From Membranipora membranacea (Eukaryota; Bryozoa; Gymnolaemata; Cheilostomatida; Membraniporidae): 64,000 nt of DNA. The notes under the pieces are model-generated. The model saw only the letters and a program-made list of their open reading frames with translations. It was not told where the DNA came from and searched no databases. The stretch's first letter is position 1, and the number at the start of each line of letters is the position of its first letter. The translations under genes were made by a program, and so were the position numbers. Positions 46,347 to 58,243 of the stretch are shown piece by piece. Location: assembly GCA_914767715.1 (NCBI GenBank), contig OU612071.1, positions 806,001 to 870,000 on the forward strand, read 5' to 3'.

Positions 46347-47645
46347 TTATAAGATGGAATTAAGCAGCCGAGCACACTCTGTTCGGAAACAGTTTTTACG
46401 AATGTTTACTCGCTGCTTGGGAATACAGAATCTAACAGAGTGTAGTCTCACTAGCTCGATTGGTGGATCGAGGCTAGTATAGGTACGCAGACATTTACTT
46501 TTGAAACGTTCCTGGTACAACTCATCGAGGCTCTTACATTTGAGCTTTTTATTACTGAGTCTGTAGGCTGATTTTATGACATGGTTCAGCTCATTGCGGT
46601 TTTCGACTGACATATGGCCGTGGATAATACTGAGGTGAAAGGCAAGCACACTTTCTATAAATGACTCATAGGCTAGCCGAATAGTGCTGTCCTTAACTTT
46701 CATTGATGATAAACGCTTCATTATATAGAGACGCTTGCTTGCCTTCTCCACAGTTAGAGCAGTATTCTCTGTAAAATCAAGTTTGGGTGTTAGGATTGTC
46801 CCGAGATATTTGTACTTGACTTCTCGCTCGATTACGCTTTGGTGAATAGTGACTGGGACTGGAGTTGGGTTGTGACGCTGATTTGTAAATAGGAGCTCTT
46901 TGGTCTTATTGGAGTTTATGGTAAGGTGGCTATCGTCACACCATTTAGCTATTCTGTCAACTTCCAATTGTAGTTGGGAGTTGTCTCCTCGGTTCAAGCA
47001 TTCAAGGATGATTGTATCATCTGCGTATTTTATGATATGTGTGTTTGGCAGTGTAGTAGACATAGCCTCAACATAGAGAGAGAATAATATAGGGCTCAGT
47101 ACACAGCCCTGGGGACTGCCCACTGAGGTGCTGATGGATTGCGATTTTCGACCAGCGGCAACAACGGTCTGAGATCTGTTTGTAAGGAAGCTGTGAACCC
47201 AGCGGATAATATTACCATTTATTCCTTTAGCGTGCAGTTTATCTACGAGTATAGATGGATCGATAGTGTTGAAGGCACTGCTAAAGTCGATAAACACCGC
47301 CCTGACGTAGTTCTTAGCGTCACTGTTCAGATGTTCTGAGATGATGTCTAGAAGCACAAGCAATGCGTCATCGGTCCCTCTGTTCGATCTGTAAGCAAAC
47401 TGATTTACATCTGAGATTTTTGTGGTAATGTACGGAGCTATGAGATTTTCTAGACATTTGGCTATTATAGATGTGAGCGCTATTGGACGGTAGTCTTTCG
47501 ATTCATTGGCACCTGGAATTTTCGGTATGGGTGATATCATTGCACTTTTCCAGATTTGCGGCACAGTAGATGAGCGGATGGACAGGTTAAAAAGATTACA
47601 ATTAGGCTGGGCCAGTGAGTCAGCAAGCGTTTTAAGCACTCTACC
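46347..47645 (-). pseudogene. LINE reverse transcriptase, 5'-truncated
   Basis: One open frame of 430 codons covers fingers to thumb: VPQIWKSAMISPIPK, SKDYRPIALTSIIAKCLENL, NQFAYRSNRGTDDALLVLLD, RAVFIDFSSAFNTIDP, GSPQGCVLSPILFSLYVEAM, HIIKYADDTIILE, VKYKYLGTILTPKLDF and a C-terminal tail. The catalytic aspartates (FIDFS and YADD) are intact. No endonuclease precedes it: sequence above 47645 is unrelated, so the element is a typical 5'-truncated insertion starting inside the RT. The SPQGCVLSP block and tail suggest a Rex/Babar-like or related clade, tentatively. The poly(A) or 3' repeat end was not identified, but AAATAAA-rich sequence lies at 46290-46325. Confidence 0.85.
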
Positions 47646-47649
47646 ACTT

Positions 47650-48765
47650 AATTCATCATATTGAGTTGAATTTACTTTGTGACTTGTAATTTCTAGTTTT
47701 TAAACAATGTAAACAACACAGTTGATTCAAAAAAACCTTGAGTGTTTAAACATCAGAATATTTGCAAAAAATTGTTGAAAAGATTGTCAAAACCTCAAAT
47801 CACTCAGAATTTATCATTGCATGCTTTGGATTTCAAAATCATCCTAATGCCTGAAATGTCGAGATTTACAAAGAATTTATTTTAGATTTCTGTGCGATTT
47901 GGAAATACATATTTTCAAGAAAAACACACAATCTACCTGTGTAAATTTTGTATCTTCCATTGAAATTCTATTTAAAGCCTCTATTCATGAAGCTAATAAT
48001 TGAAGCTAATAATTGAAGCATATCACTGGTTTTCATGCGGGCTAAAGACAGAGTTTGATTGGAATGTCATAGCCACAATCTCATTTATTCATCATATTAA
48101 TGTAAACAAAACCTTGAAATACGTCGCGATGTATTCATCTGCTTTTATATTGCCAATTTCTATCTCGAGCAGTAACCATGGTTAACAGAAAATGTTGTAT
48201 CTGCCAAAGCACTGTGGGTTATTTCCAGTGGCCGAAATCATACAGATTTAAACTTGAGTGGTGTGACTACCTCAGAGATATTTTCCCTCTGATAATCACA
48301 TGGACTCGACGTCGATTTGCTACAAATGCCTCCTAAATGATATTCAATCTTGCTCTCACTAGAGCTGGTAATCTCCCTGTAATTTTCATTCTCACTGTAG
48401 GATGAGCTAGAGCTGTAATTATTTGCCATGTTCGATTTAGATCGTTAGCTGTGTCATTGAATTATGAAATGTCATACACTATCCCATTTTACCAGCTCAA
48501 CCACATGGGACAGATAATTAATGCCTTGTAATTCACTCATTCATTCAATAGATAAATTCTGTGTGTTTTGATATCACATATAGAATATCAAAACCACTGT
48601 GTCATAACAATACGCCTTAGTTACAAAGTACTGTATATTCCCATTATAATCTGAGGTACTATTTTTAACAAGTGATCATAACTCAAAAGGAAAAAAATAG
48701 TACCTTTTTAGTACCTTCTCATCCCAACTGTGAGGGCAAATAAGTCTTAATTGGGCCACAAATTC
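47650..48765. other. No recognisable feature
   Basis: AT-rich spacer. The small open frames at 48000-48185 and 48238-48429 carry no domain. Confidence 0.45.
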
Positions 48766-48767
48766 CT

Positions 48768-49197
48768 GTTCAGATTGAACGCAGTTTGGGATTCACATCT
48801 AGTAATAAAAGTAAATATGTGTCACACATAAGAGATTTCTGAAGATTGTAAGTAAGCTGACAGGATATAAAATCTTACTGTAGATTTTAGATGGAAGCTA
48901 ACAGTAACAGACTAGCAACAAGTAAAAGCAATCAGCGATGGATCTTTTTATGACAGAAAAGGTTGAATAATAAAATTCATGGGAGACATTGCGTTAATAT
49001 AATAATACCCTGGGAAAAAAACATAAATAACCCTACTAGAAAAAGATATATATAAAAAGTGTTTTTTATTAGATATATTTTCTTGTTAAGTAAATCCTTA
49101 TTTCTATGGACCTTTTCATGTAGAGACGAATTCAAACTCAGAGTGTCAACAGATATTTTGCTAATTTGGTATCACAAACTAAACTTTATCAGATCCA
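48768..49197 (+). repeat. Dispersed repeat W, copy 2
   Basis: Second copy of 45890-46135, with an internal insertion. Its right end is interrupted by the hAT-type MITE at 49206. Confidence 0.8.
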
Positions 49198-49205
49198 ATG
49201 TACCA
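49198..49205. repeat. Target-site duplication, left copy
   Basis: ATGTACCA, repeated exactly at 49620-49627 on the other side of the MITE. Eight base pairs is the hAT-family length. Confidence 0.9.
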
Positions 49206-49619
49206 CAGTGGCGTATATTAGCAATCGCGGACCACGGCTATCCGTAAATCAAAATTCGTGATTTCAATGATCAAGCTAGGCTGAATAGCTCAGTGTGTAG
49301 AGCGTCTGCCTGGTAATCTCTGTTTATTACGAATGTTTGGGTTCAAATCCCAACAATGTCATATTATCTTCCAAATGGGTGCTTTATAATTGGAGCATTT
49401 TTACTTTTCCCAAGGGGGGTTCTTATAAGTGAGGAATTACGGTACTTACAAAGTTTGACTTTTGACCTTGAGCTGGACAAGCCAATCAAAAGCGCGATGT
49501 ATTGACACACACCCACACCCTCCCCGCCAGACCTACGGTGTGTGGATCGGGCTGCGCCCGATCATTATGCTCATCTCTAAAAATTCAGTGAGTGAAATTT
49601 TTTAGAATATACGCCCCTG
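49206..49619 (+). mobile_element. hAT-type MITE carrying a tRNA-like module, copy 1
   Basis: Ends are CAGTGGCGTATATT and AATATACGCCCCTG, imperfect terminal inverted repeats in hAT style (CAGGG/CAGTG start). It is flanked by a perfect 8-bp duplication ATGTACCA at 49198-49205 and 49620-49627. Inside is a tRNA-like module with A box TAGCTCAGTGTGTAGAGCG and B box GGTTCAAATCC, then GTGCTTTATAATTGGAGCAT and a hairpin around ACGGTGTGTGGATCGGG. Total 414 bp, so mobilisation needs a transposase supplied elsewhere. Confidence 0.9.
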
Positions 49620-50289
49620 ATGTACCATAACTATTCACATCAAGACAGGGCCGGATTCTGCTATAAGGCCAGACCAGCCTGGCCGGAGCCCTTTTGAATG
49701 GCGAAAAAAAATCGAAAATCTGTCCGCAACTTCTTGTTTTATTGAAGAAATAAAAATAAAACAAATTGCTCTTAAAATCTACATGGGGCCATTTTTGTTT
49801 ATGCTATGGAAATTAACATATTGTCACCCGAAAAAGGAGACTTTCCTTGAGAATTTAGATATGCTAAAATTATTTTTAACAATATTCTATCCAATTGACA
49901 AATAGACTTCGATGAATGATGACCGTACATTTGATTACATCAGTAAAAATGCATAACAGTGATCTCAGCCATTTAATTTGGCAGCAGTTATGACTGGAAA
50001 AAATAAAAATTTAGATTTTTATTTCACAATTGACAAAAAAAGAAAGACAGATTCTGGGTGAGTTTTGATTCTTATTTACCACAGCTTTGGCACAGAGGAT
50101 TTTGGTTGGAGTCAGACAGTCACAGTGACAGTCAGTGAGTGAGTCACAGTCACAGTCACACCACAGGTAAACAAAGTGCTATATAGAATAAGAATTAGAA
50201 AGAGAAATAAATAATAAAGTCAGGGCAGTCAAGTCAAGTAACTCAACCAAACTGATTGACAGATAATAGATAATAAGGAATACGAAAGG

Positions 50290-50720
50290 AAGCAAGTCTT
50301 ACTGCCGCCTGATGTATTATACCCTCGCAATAAACAAAACCAGTAGAAAACATCTTATTATATGGAGCATATCTTATTCTTTGCAAATTGTTAATATGAG
50401 CAATAATCACAGCCTTCTTGAGTGGAGTCTGATTTTATTGTTCATAAATACCATTTGTGCATCGATGTGTTTGTCAAATACCTGGTTCGCATTTCAATGA
50501 GGATTTAGAATATCATAGGCGTGTATTACAGGCGTGTAACGCTTTGATGACAGTCTAGTGATTATTAGTGAGATCTTTATAACAAATTCAGAGACAGCGA
50601 GGGAAGTAATACAGATCGGATTGATAGACTAATGGTGGTGATTATAGAACCGGCTGGTCATTGATGATTTTTTACGACTACTGAGAGGACAGAGGTTAGA
50701 GATCAGAAGTATTGATGGTG
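50290..50720 (+). repeat. Diverged duplication X, copy 1
   Basis: Matches 51360-51720 in order: TGATGTATTATACCCT, GAGCAATAATCACAG, AATACCATTT, TTTGTCAAA-ACCTGG, GATGA-TT, CAGAGGTTAGA. About 1.07 kb apart in direct orientation and clearly diverged. Confidence 0.7.
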
Positions 50721-51359
50721 AGTTTATCCTTCATCCATCTCAGTATCATGACTGTACTTCACTGTAGCACCAAGTTTAGCAATCTGTTACTACAGTTTAC
50801 CTTACATATACTTATACCAATATACAAGAGTCTGTACTAGCAAAGTTTAAGTGACATTATACAGGGAATGATGATCCAATATTCAGCGTAAGAATGGCAC
50901 ACTACTACAGATCAAGGTTCAGATTACATTGAGGCTTTGTGGTTTTTGTGGCAAACGGACTGGCTAATAAATTCATTGCCTTGTCTATTCTCCGTCTCTT
51001 CTAGCCTAGTCTACATTGTTTTTGCATGGATAGTACCTTCCATTGCGTTGAATGTTGTAATTTATTGAGCATCTGTTCAGTGTCTTTCATCGGAGACGAT
51101 AAAACATCCTTGTATTAGGTCTCATTATTGTAGCAGGCAAACTACAATATACAAACTTTGTATCATTCCAAATGACTAGAATATTCACCAGTACAGGTTT
51201 CCTTTTACAGTTAATGTTATAGTTTCACAAGCGATCGTCTCTTGCTAAGCACAGATATTTCAAAATTTTCATTAGACCCCCTTTCATATAGAGCGCCAAC
51301 CTGAGTTTGCATCTTTTGTGTCATTTGATTCTTAGATGGACATATAGATAATCAGGAAT

Positions 51360-51720
51360 TCCATGGAAAAGATCAGACTCATTTGAGGCGTTTGATGTAT
51401 TATACCCTTACAATAGTTTTAATCTTTGTAATCTTACGATGAGCAATAATCACAGTCTGTTTGAGTTTTGTCTCATTTCATCATTTACAAATACCATTTT
51501 TGTGTCAACATTTTTGTCAAAGACCTGGATCACATATCAAGGAATTTTCAGAATACTTAGGGTGTGTAATTATTAGAATATAAGCCATCGGTGTATTATT
51601 GAGAAAACTTGACACATCTAAAAGCATCGTACCTAACATAGAGAATAAATCACCAGATCATCGATGACTTAACTCAATTACTGGGCGGTCAGAGGTTAGA
51701 TATCAAATGTATTATGTGAC
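51360..51720 (+). repeat. Diverged duplication X, copy 2
   Basis: Second copy of 50290-50720. It has no coding content. Confidence 0.7.
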
Positions 51721-51724
51721 ACAA

Positions 51725-52615
51725 TTTTGTGTGATGAAAATAAGAAGGTGTCTGATTACCTAGGCAGTAAGCAATAATGCTGTTAATCCTTTAAAAAAGG
51801 TAGGAGATTTTGACGAGAACAGAATTGGATGAGTGTTTTTACACAACTATCCCTGACACAAAAACCACTTTCAGTGATTAGGGATATGAAGAGCTTCTAT
51901 GCCCAACATCAATAATTATGAGTGGCGTCAAAAACACTAAGGGCGGTGTTGCGATACATACATGTGAGTTATATCCACTGTAAAATGGGTTATGGGAATG
52001 TGAAATGAATGCACTGAATCAGTTTCATGCAGTAAAAATAATGCAAACTGGAGATTGAATTTAAGCCTATGCTCGGAGTTGTCCTCTCTCCAGTTAGGTA
52101 CTTTTTAACCAACAGAGCACAGGAAAAAACGGCTTAATTAGGCTTATCTTGAAAACTGCTTGCAATCTGTGTTGGTTGGCTTTTGGGTGAAAATTTTATC
52201 TGTTGAAACTTGGATGGATGGAACTCTATGTCCCACTCATGTTCCCAATGTTCTAATCGGCTTAGGTCACTTTGCAGTCAATGTAAAGTTGTTTGAAACC
52301 CTGGTTGCCCTTTAAACTCGGGCAGGAAATCTGGGTTATCCCATCCAAACAAGGAGGTGGGCAACTTTGTAATTCTCCTTGTAGAAAAGTTGTATGTTCA
52401 CTCATGCAAGACTTGACCAGGTACAATGTCCACATCAAGTCAACACAATGGTTTTCTGAATGCAAGACCAGAGCTTTGGACCAAGGAGTTTCTCCTTGTT
52501 CAGACTATTTATCAACAATGACAAGATTATGCAAGTAAGCTGAAGCACAGTACACTAAAGATGCATTTTTGATCACCTAATTAGATGAACAGGCATTTGG
52601 AAAACCATAAATGAG
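51725..52615. other. Unassigned; one 81-codon frame with a splice donor
   Basis: The plus frame 52293-52538 contains several Cys (GGGQLCNSPCRKVVCS) and ends next to a good donor GCAAGTAAGC, so it could be an exon. No family is recognised and the upstream context is poor. Confidence 0.25.
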
Positions 52616-52620
52616 TACAG

Positions 52621-52698
52621 CTAGCGTTTATTGCATTTAAAACTCAATTAGTGTCAAATAAGCGCACATTAACGCTTTATGCGTACAAGTTGGCATGA
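52621..52698 (+). repeat. Dispersed repeat V, copy 2
   Basis: Matches 32958-33038. Here no minisatellite precedes it. Confidence 0.75.
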
Positions 52699-52699
52699 A

Positions 52700-53260
52700 T
52701 GTTATCATACTGCTGACATTTAAACAAATTAACTGCTGTGAATTAGTGGCCGGAGACTTGGCTTCTCAAGCTGATGTAAAAGTAAGAGACTTCCAGCCTT
52801 TCCAGCAATTTCTGACTTTCAAGAGTTGAGGGTAAAAGTACTCTGTAGCATTTAACATTATCCCTTTACCTCAGGTTGATAACTTATACCTGCTTATGGA
52901 ATACGATAAGATACTTCCTGCTTATCAGTTCAGTCCATCCTAAGGTCATTGGTCAATGCTCCAGTGAACTAACTGGATTTGGTAAAAATATAGCATAAGG
53001 CTGTTTGGATCTGACCAGAATATTTTGAAATCTATGGCTCAGTCTGTCTTTCAGGAATATTATCGTCCATACTCTGTCGATGCTGACATTTTGTGAGCCA
53101 GTTTTCTATGTGTGGCACTAGCAGATGGTTGCATTAAATTCATTGCTCACCAAATATCATTCACTTATCATCTTACTAATCGGGACCAAATAACTGCTCA
53201 ACAATGTACAAAACAACATAATTAATGATACAAGAAACCAGAAACATTATATGCTGTGCT
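52700..53260. other. No recognisable feature
   Basis: AT-rich spacer before the second MITE. Confidence 0.45.
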
Positions 53261-53265
53261 GGGCC

Positions 53266-53647
53266 CAGTGGGGTATATTATCACTCACGGCCCATAGATT
53301 TCCGTTAATGGCTGAATAGCTCAGTGTGTAGAGCGTCTGCCTAATAATCACTGTTAATAAAATTGTTGTGGGTTCGAATCCCTCCAAGGTGAGTTTTTTT
53401 CAATTGGGTGCTTTATAAATGGAGCATTTTTACCGTAATCTTCTACTGCTATTGAGTTGTTTTCTAAAAGTACCCAACAGCTCAGTGCTCACCTCTCTGC
53501 TTGCACTATTTTGCTACCGATGTGCAAACATTTCCGTGGTGGGAGGGCGCTTAAGCGCCCTTCCCACACCCTCCCCGCCACGCTTACGGCGTGTGGATCG
53601 GGCGCTAAAAAGTCAGTGAGTGAAATTTTTTAGAATATACGCCCCTG
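53266..53647 (+). mobile_element. hAT-type MITE carrying a tRNA-like module, copy 2
   Basis: Same element as 49206-49619: ends CAGTGGGGTATATT and AATATACGCCCCTG, A box TAGCTCAGTGTGTAGAGCG, B box GGGTTCGAATCC, and GTGTGGATCGGG near the right. Flanks GTGCTGGG (left, two bases off the terminus) and GTGCTGGC (right) look like a worn 8-bp duplication. Length 382 bp. Confidence 0.85.
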
Positions 53648-53649
53648 GT

Positions 53650-55165
53650 GCTGGCCATGAGATTCTCAGCGGAAATATGTTGATGGTCAAAAGCAGCACT
53701 TTGATTTTTGAGCTGTCTGTGAATCCGGAACATGCAATTTAATGTTCTTAAGATGCATTCATTTGGCAAGATAGCAACCAGTCTTCCCTGAATAACAAAA
53801 GTGTTTTTTTATCATGCACTACACCAAAATTGATCATAATTTGTCCTCTCTTATGACATGAAAAGACAACTCTCCACAAAAACATCATATTTATTATTAT
53901 TATTATTATTTATTTATTATTATGGTAATACAACAAGGAAAACATGATCGAAATAGATAATATGGCAGAATTGGATAATGCAAGACAACAAATAAATACT
54001 TGCTTTATTTTAGTGCAATATGGTACTGAAAATGAAAATTTTAGACAAAAATAAGAGGCAAAAATATATTTAAAGCGACATTCAAATTCTTCTTTTTGGT
54101 AGCTTTAAGATTCAGGCAACCAAAACATTTAGCTGTGTCTTAAACTCTTACATCATTTTCTGGCAATCTGCTGTACAGGCAACCAATCACTTCCTCTAAG
54201 TGGTACAGATAAATCTGGAAGGAATTATAGGGTGCATCATGTTATGTTAGGCAGAGACTCCTATTCTATGATGTTAATTTTTGTGTTGGAATTCAAGGTC
54301 AAAAATCCACAATCAGTGCGATCCCCTTGCTAGATGGATTTTGTTGGACATCACTAAACCCCGGCGCATAACAACAATGAAAATCACTCAAGATGATCTT
54401 TTGAATGTTTCACGTGTCTCAACCATTGAGCGTCATTTCAACTGGGAATGTGGTTTTTGTTGTTTGTGATGATAGACTATCAGACTTTGTGGGCCCACGA
54501 GCCTGGCTCCCTGTCTGGGTGCTGCGATTAGTACAGCTTTTGAGGGAACCCATCCTGTGCGTCCTTGCTAGAGTGTCTTGTATTTGACCTTTGAGCTTCA
54601 CCATTGGGCTGTCTTCTCTATAACCTCAGACTGTCCCTTTGATGATTTTTATTATACATATGCACTTGTCTACACTTTAATTTGCTTTTTTTCCCTTTCT
54701 CCTACTCTATATGCCCTTTATCTGAATATGCTATCAATTTTATCTCTAGCAATAATCATCACAAAATAAAGAAATAAAAATAAGCACACTTTGACAAATA
54801 ATGTCGAAATGGCAGACAAAGAGGGGCAAATACACATTTACGCAGAATCAAGTCCTGAAAGTGTTATGTAAATGTTTAAATATTTCTGAATATGCTAATG
54901 CTGGTGGTGATGCGTATGAAATATTTTGCCCGTAACAGGATAGACAAACAGCGGAGATTGGCAGGTGAAGCGTGACCTCATAATGCAGTCAGGTATGCAG
55001 TCATCAGTATATTGTGATCACAAACCATAGACCAGACTGGCAGAGATAAAGCATTATGACTTTCACAAATACTCATATCTCTAATTCAGACGCCTCCTAA
55101 AATTCTTAGCCCAACCATTATATATTGTACTTTACTATCTTTTACTGATGATTAAAAGATTGTCA
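53650..55165. other. No gene; small ATT microsatellite
   Basis: Contains an (ATT)n/(ATTT) run at about 53887-53922. Short plus frames at 54281-54769 have no recognised motif. Confidence 0.45.
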
Positions 55166-55168
55166 AGT

Positions 55169-55830
55169 TGTGGGGGATTTTCCACCACAGCTGGACATTT
55201 AAAACTTCATTTTACATGCTTTCTTATTATTACTAGTTATCTGCCCATGTCATCATTTTAGTAACTTTTCTTATTTTAACCAGTTTAAACCGTTTTTAAC
55301 TATTACAAGCCATCTGTGGAATTTTCTATGGAAAATTTCCACATATAGTATCACATGACCCACTATGCTTTTATAACCAAACACCAGTGGAATAAGTTTC
55401 AGTTAGTATCCAGCAGCCTAAGAAGCAACACCTCATATTTTTAAACTTGTAGCAGCTCACCCCCCTCAGTTAGAGTCGACGAACTGGTTACCCCCCCCCC
55501 CCCTCAGATATAATTGTCGTACTCGTTACCCCCACCTCAGATATAATTGTCGTACTCGTTACCCCCCCCCCCCTAAGATAGAGTCGTCGTACTCGTTACC
55601 CCTTCCCCTTCAGTTAGAGTCGTCGTACTCGTCACCCCCCCCCTCCGTTAGAGTCGTCGTACTCGGTATATTCACAGGCAGATAGAGTCGCCGTACTCGG
55701 TATATTTCCAGGCAGATAGAGTCGCCGTACTCATTTTAGAGAGTCGGCGTACTCAGTATAAATAGGCAATGTGCGTGGTTGCAGTGGCGGGTATCGCCGC
55801 CTTAGGGTAACCCCATCAAAATCCTCTACA
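55169..55830 (+). repeat. Long TIR, left arm, with subterminal minisatellite
   Basis: AGAGTCGTCGTACTCGTTAC-type units separated by C runs (55475-55770), then the conserved block GCAGTGGCGGGTATCGCCGC and TCCTCTACA at the inner border. Confidence 0.8.
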
Positions 55831-56223
55831 AAGAAGTCTTTGAGAACTAGTGGGTGTCAATCACCTGTTCTTTGGAGAGTGCGGTGTCATATTTATGATA
55901 GTAGCCATCTAAAGCATTTGACAACATTTGTGAAGTTGTTCAATGGCCTGATATTCTAGTAACAGGAAATAAATACAAAAAGTTTCTGATGATTCATAGG
56001 CTGTGTCTCCCTAGACAACGCATATATATTTTGATCTTTTAGAAATTCAAGTCCCAGTTCCATGTTGTCTTGCTACTTTTTATTGATTGAACAAAGGTTG
56101 ATGACCCCTGCGTTTCTCTTAACTCATTCGCCCTCCATTTGTACATCGGTTGTTGGTTCGAATCGTTGAATTAATTGACTAAATTGCATCTTTGGCTGGC
56201 AGATGGATTCAAAGGGGGGACCA

Positions 56224-56611
56224 TGTAGAGGATTTTAGGGGGGGGGGTTACCCTAATGCGACGACACCCGCCACTGCAACCACGTACATTGCCTATTTAT
56301 GCTGAGTACGCTGACTCTCCAACACGATTACGCAGACTCTATCTAAGTGGAACTGTATCGAAATATGCTGACTCTGTCTGCCTGTGAATATACCGAGTAC
56401 GCCGACTCTATCTGAGGGGGAAGGTAACGAGTACTCTGTAGGTCATGTGACACTATCGTGGAAATTTGCCATGGAAACTTCCACAGATGGCTTGTATGAG
56501 TTAAAATTAAAAAAGTTACCAATAATGATGAGATGGGAAGACAACTAATAATAATAAGAAAGGATGTAAAATAAATTTCAAATGTCCAGCAGTGGTGGAA
56601 AATCCACCACA
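56224..56611 (-). repeat. Long TIR, inverted arm a
   Basis: Begins TGTAGAGGATTTTAGG, passes GAGTACGCTGACTCT units and GAAATTTGCCATGGAAACTT, and ends ...TGGAAAATCCACCACA. Confidence 0.8.
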
Positions 56612-56989
56612 CTCTCCCTTCTAAGTTTTCTTATTTTCTTTGTCTCTGTCTTGCATCTGTTGGTACTGTTCTTCTATCTGTCTTAAGGTGTCCTCTGCCA
56701 TTGTACACTACCGTTTAGTACGTCCGTAGAGCTGTCTGTGGATCAGAGGGTACGGGCGGTATGGGGTTTTGGACAGGCCATCAGCAGTAGGGGTTGTGGT
56801 AGGGGCTTTAAGAAAGGCCATGAATGGGACAGGGAGACTGGGGGCGAGCACATTGAGAGAATTGGTGCCTCACAGGGACAATAATGCTGATTTTAACTTG
56901 GCCTCTTGTAGAATGGTTGGGTAACAGGGAGTATGGTAATGAGGTGTTTGTATATTTTCATTCCGGCTAAACACAGTAGTGTATTGGGA

Positions 56990-57420
56990 CAGTATTTTAG
57001 CGTCCTAGAGCTAGTCACTTAGGCTTTGGCAAACTCCACAGGCTTCATTGTATTAGGATTGGACAAGTATGGGCTTGTGGGCAGTATGGGGGGTTGGAGA
57101 CACCGCCTACATATTTGGATCAGGCTGTTAGTGTCCTGGAACTTGTCACTTTGGCCTAGGCAAACTCCGTAGGCTTTATTGTATAAGGGCTGGATATGTG
57201 AGAAGATTGTGGGCAGCATGATGGACTGGATTTGGACGTCGCCTACTGGTATTGGGTCAGGAGGTTGGCGTCTTTGAGCTAATCACTTGAGCTTTGGCAA
57301 ACTCCACAGGCTTATTTGTTTAACGGCTGGACATGTGAGGGAATTGTGGGCATTATTAGGGGTTTGGGTTGGACAGCCCCTACTTATATTGGGTCAAGCC
57401 GTGGTATTGGTAAGATTTTA
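56990..57420 (+). repeat. About 134-bp tandem repeat, 3+ units
   Basis: GCTTTGGCAAACTCCACAGG-type blocks start units at about 57001, 57132 and 57269. GGGCAGTATGG and CGCCTAC-TATT-GG blocks recur in each. It is richer in G+T than its surroundings. It lies in the interior of the long-TIR element. Confidence 0.75.
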
Positions 57421-57717
57421 AGGTCAAGGACTGGAACGGTGATGGGTTGGGAGTTGCCACATAAGAGTTTGAGTCTTAATGGTAACGGTTATATGAGTCA
57501 ATTTGTACATCTCACTAGACCAGGATTCCTTTGGGGCGGGCGTGTGTAGAGAATGGCATTTCTGGTCTGACTTCCTTCATTTATCTGAGTGCAAATTCAG
57601 TGAATATAGTGGAGCTGTGAAGTCTCCCTTCCAGCATAAGCTCATCGTGTTTATGAAGCGAACTAGCCTGAGGAGTCTTATTTCATTCGGGGGGGTTGGG
57701 CTTGGACTATTAGATTC

Positions 57718-58047
57718 TTACATTTGGGGAGGGAGGGATGGCTGAACAGGGATAGTGGGGTTCCGCCGGCTAGTGATAGTGGGGATGGGCTGACTAGGGC
57801 AGGTTCTGTAGTGTGAATGCTTTTGAGTGCTACTATGACTTGCTCTCAGCTTCTTTCTGTAATTTTTGGAACAGAGGGTGGGCTTTGATCCTCCACTTCT
57901 CATATACTTAATCTGGGCACATTGCAGCGTAAGACCAAATTGCACGAGTCCAACAGAGATTAAATCACCGATTGATCCTCTTCCAATTTCGGCAGCCCTC
58001 CCTTCCAGCATGGAGTGTAGTTGTAAGAGAAAAGCTCGTTTGGACAT
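57718..58047 (-). CDS. Unrecognised 109-codon ORF inside the long-TIR element
   Basis: The minus frame has an ordered, hydrophobic/charged N-terminal part (MSKRAFLLQLHSMLEGRAAE) followed by a low-complexity Ser/His/Pro-rich end. No family recognised. Could be a remnant of captured sequence or of an element protein; could also be chance. Confidence 0.2.
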   Translation of the reverse strand: MSKRAFLLQLHSMLEGRAAEIGRGSIGDLISVGLVQFGLTLQCAQIKYMRSGGSKPTLCSKNYRKKLRASHSSTQKHSHYRTCPSQPIPTITSRRNPTIPVQPSLPPQM

Positions 58048-58243
58048 GGTACATGGGGCTTTGTACCAGTTGCTTCTATAGAGATTATCAATAAGTGTCT
58101 CACCCTGAAGAGCAACGAGTCTGTTGACGGCCTTGTTGACCCTTGCGCCCTGCTGGCACCCTCCCCTACCTTTAACACAGTTGCCATGTAGACTGTTTTG
58201 TCAGACTGCGCATGTCCCCAGCAGATCCCTCTGCTGCCACCAT

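Noticed and set aside
49271-49350. Functional tRNA gene
   Set aside because: The same module occurs at 53311 inside an identical MITE, so it is part of a mobile element.
57316-57745. Plus-strand ORFs in the long-TIR element
   Set aside because: G/T-rich tandem repeat without domains; frames overlap each other.
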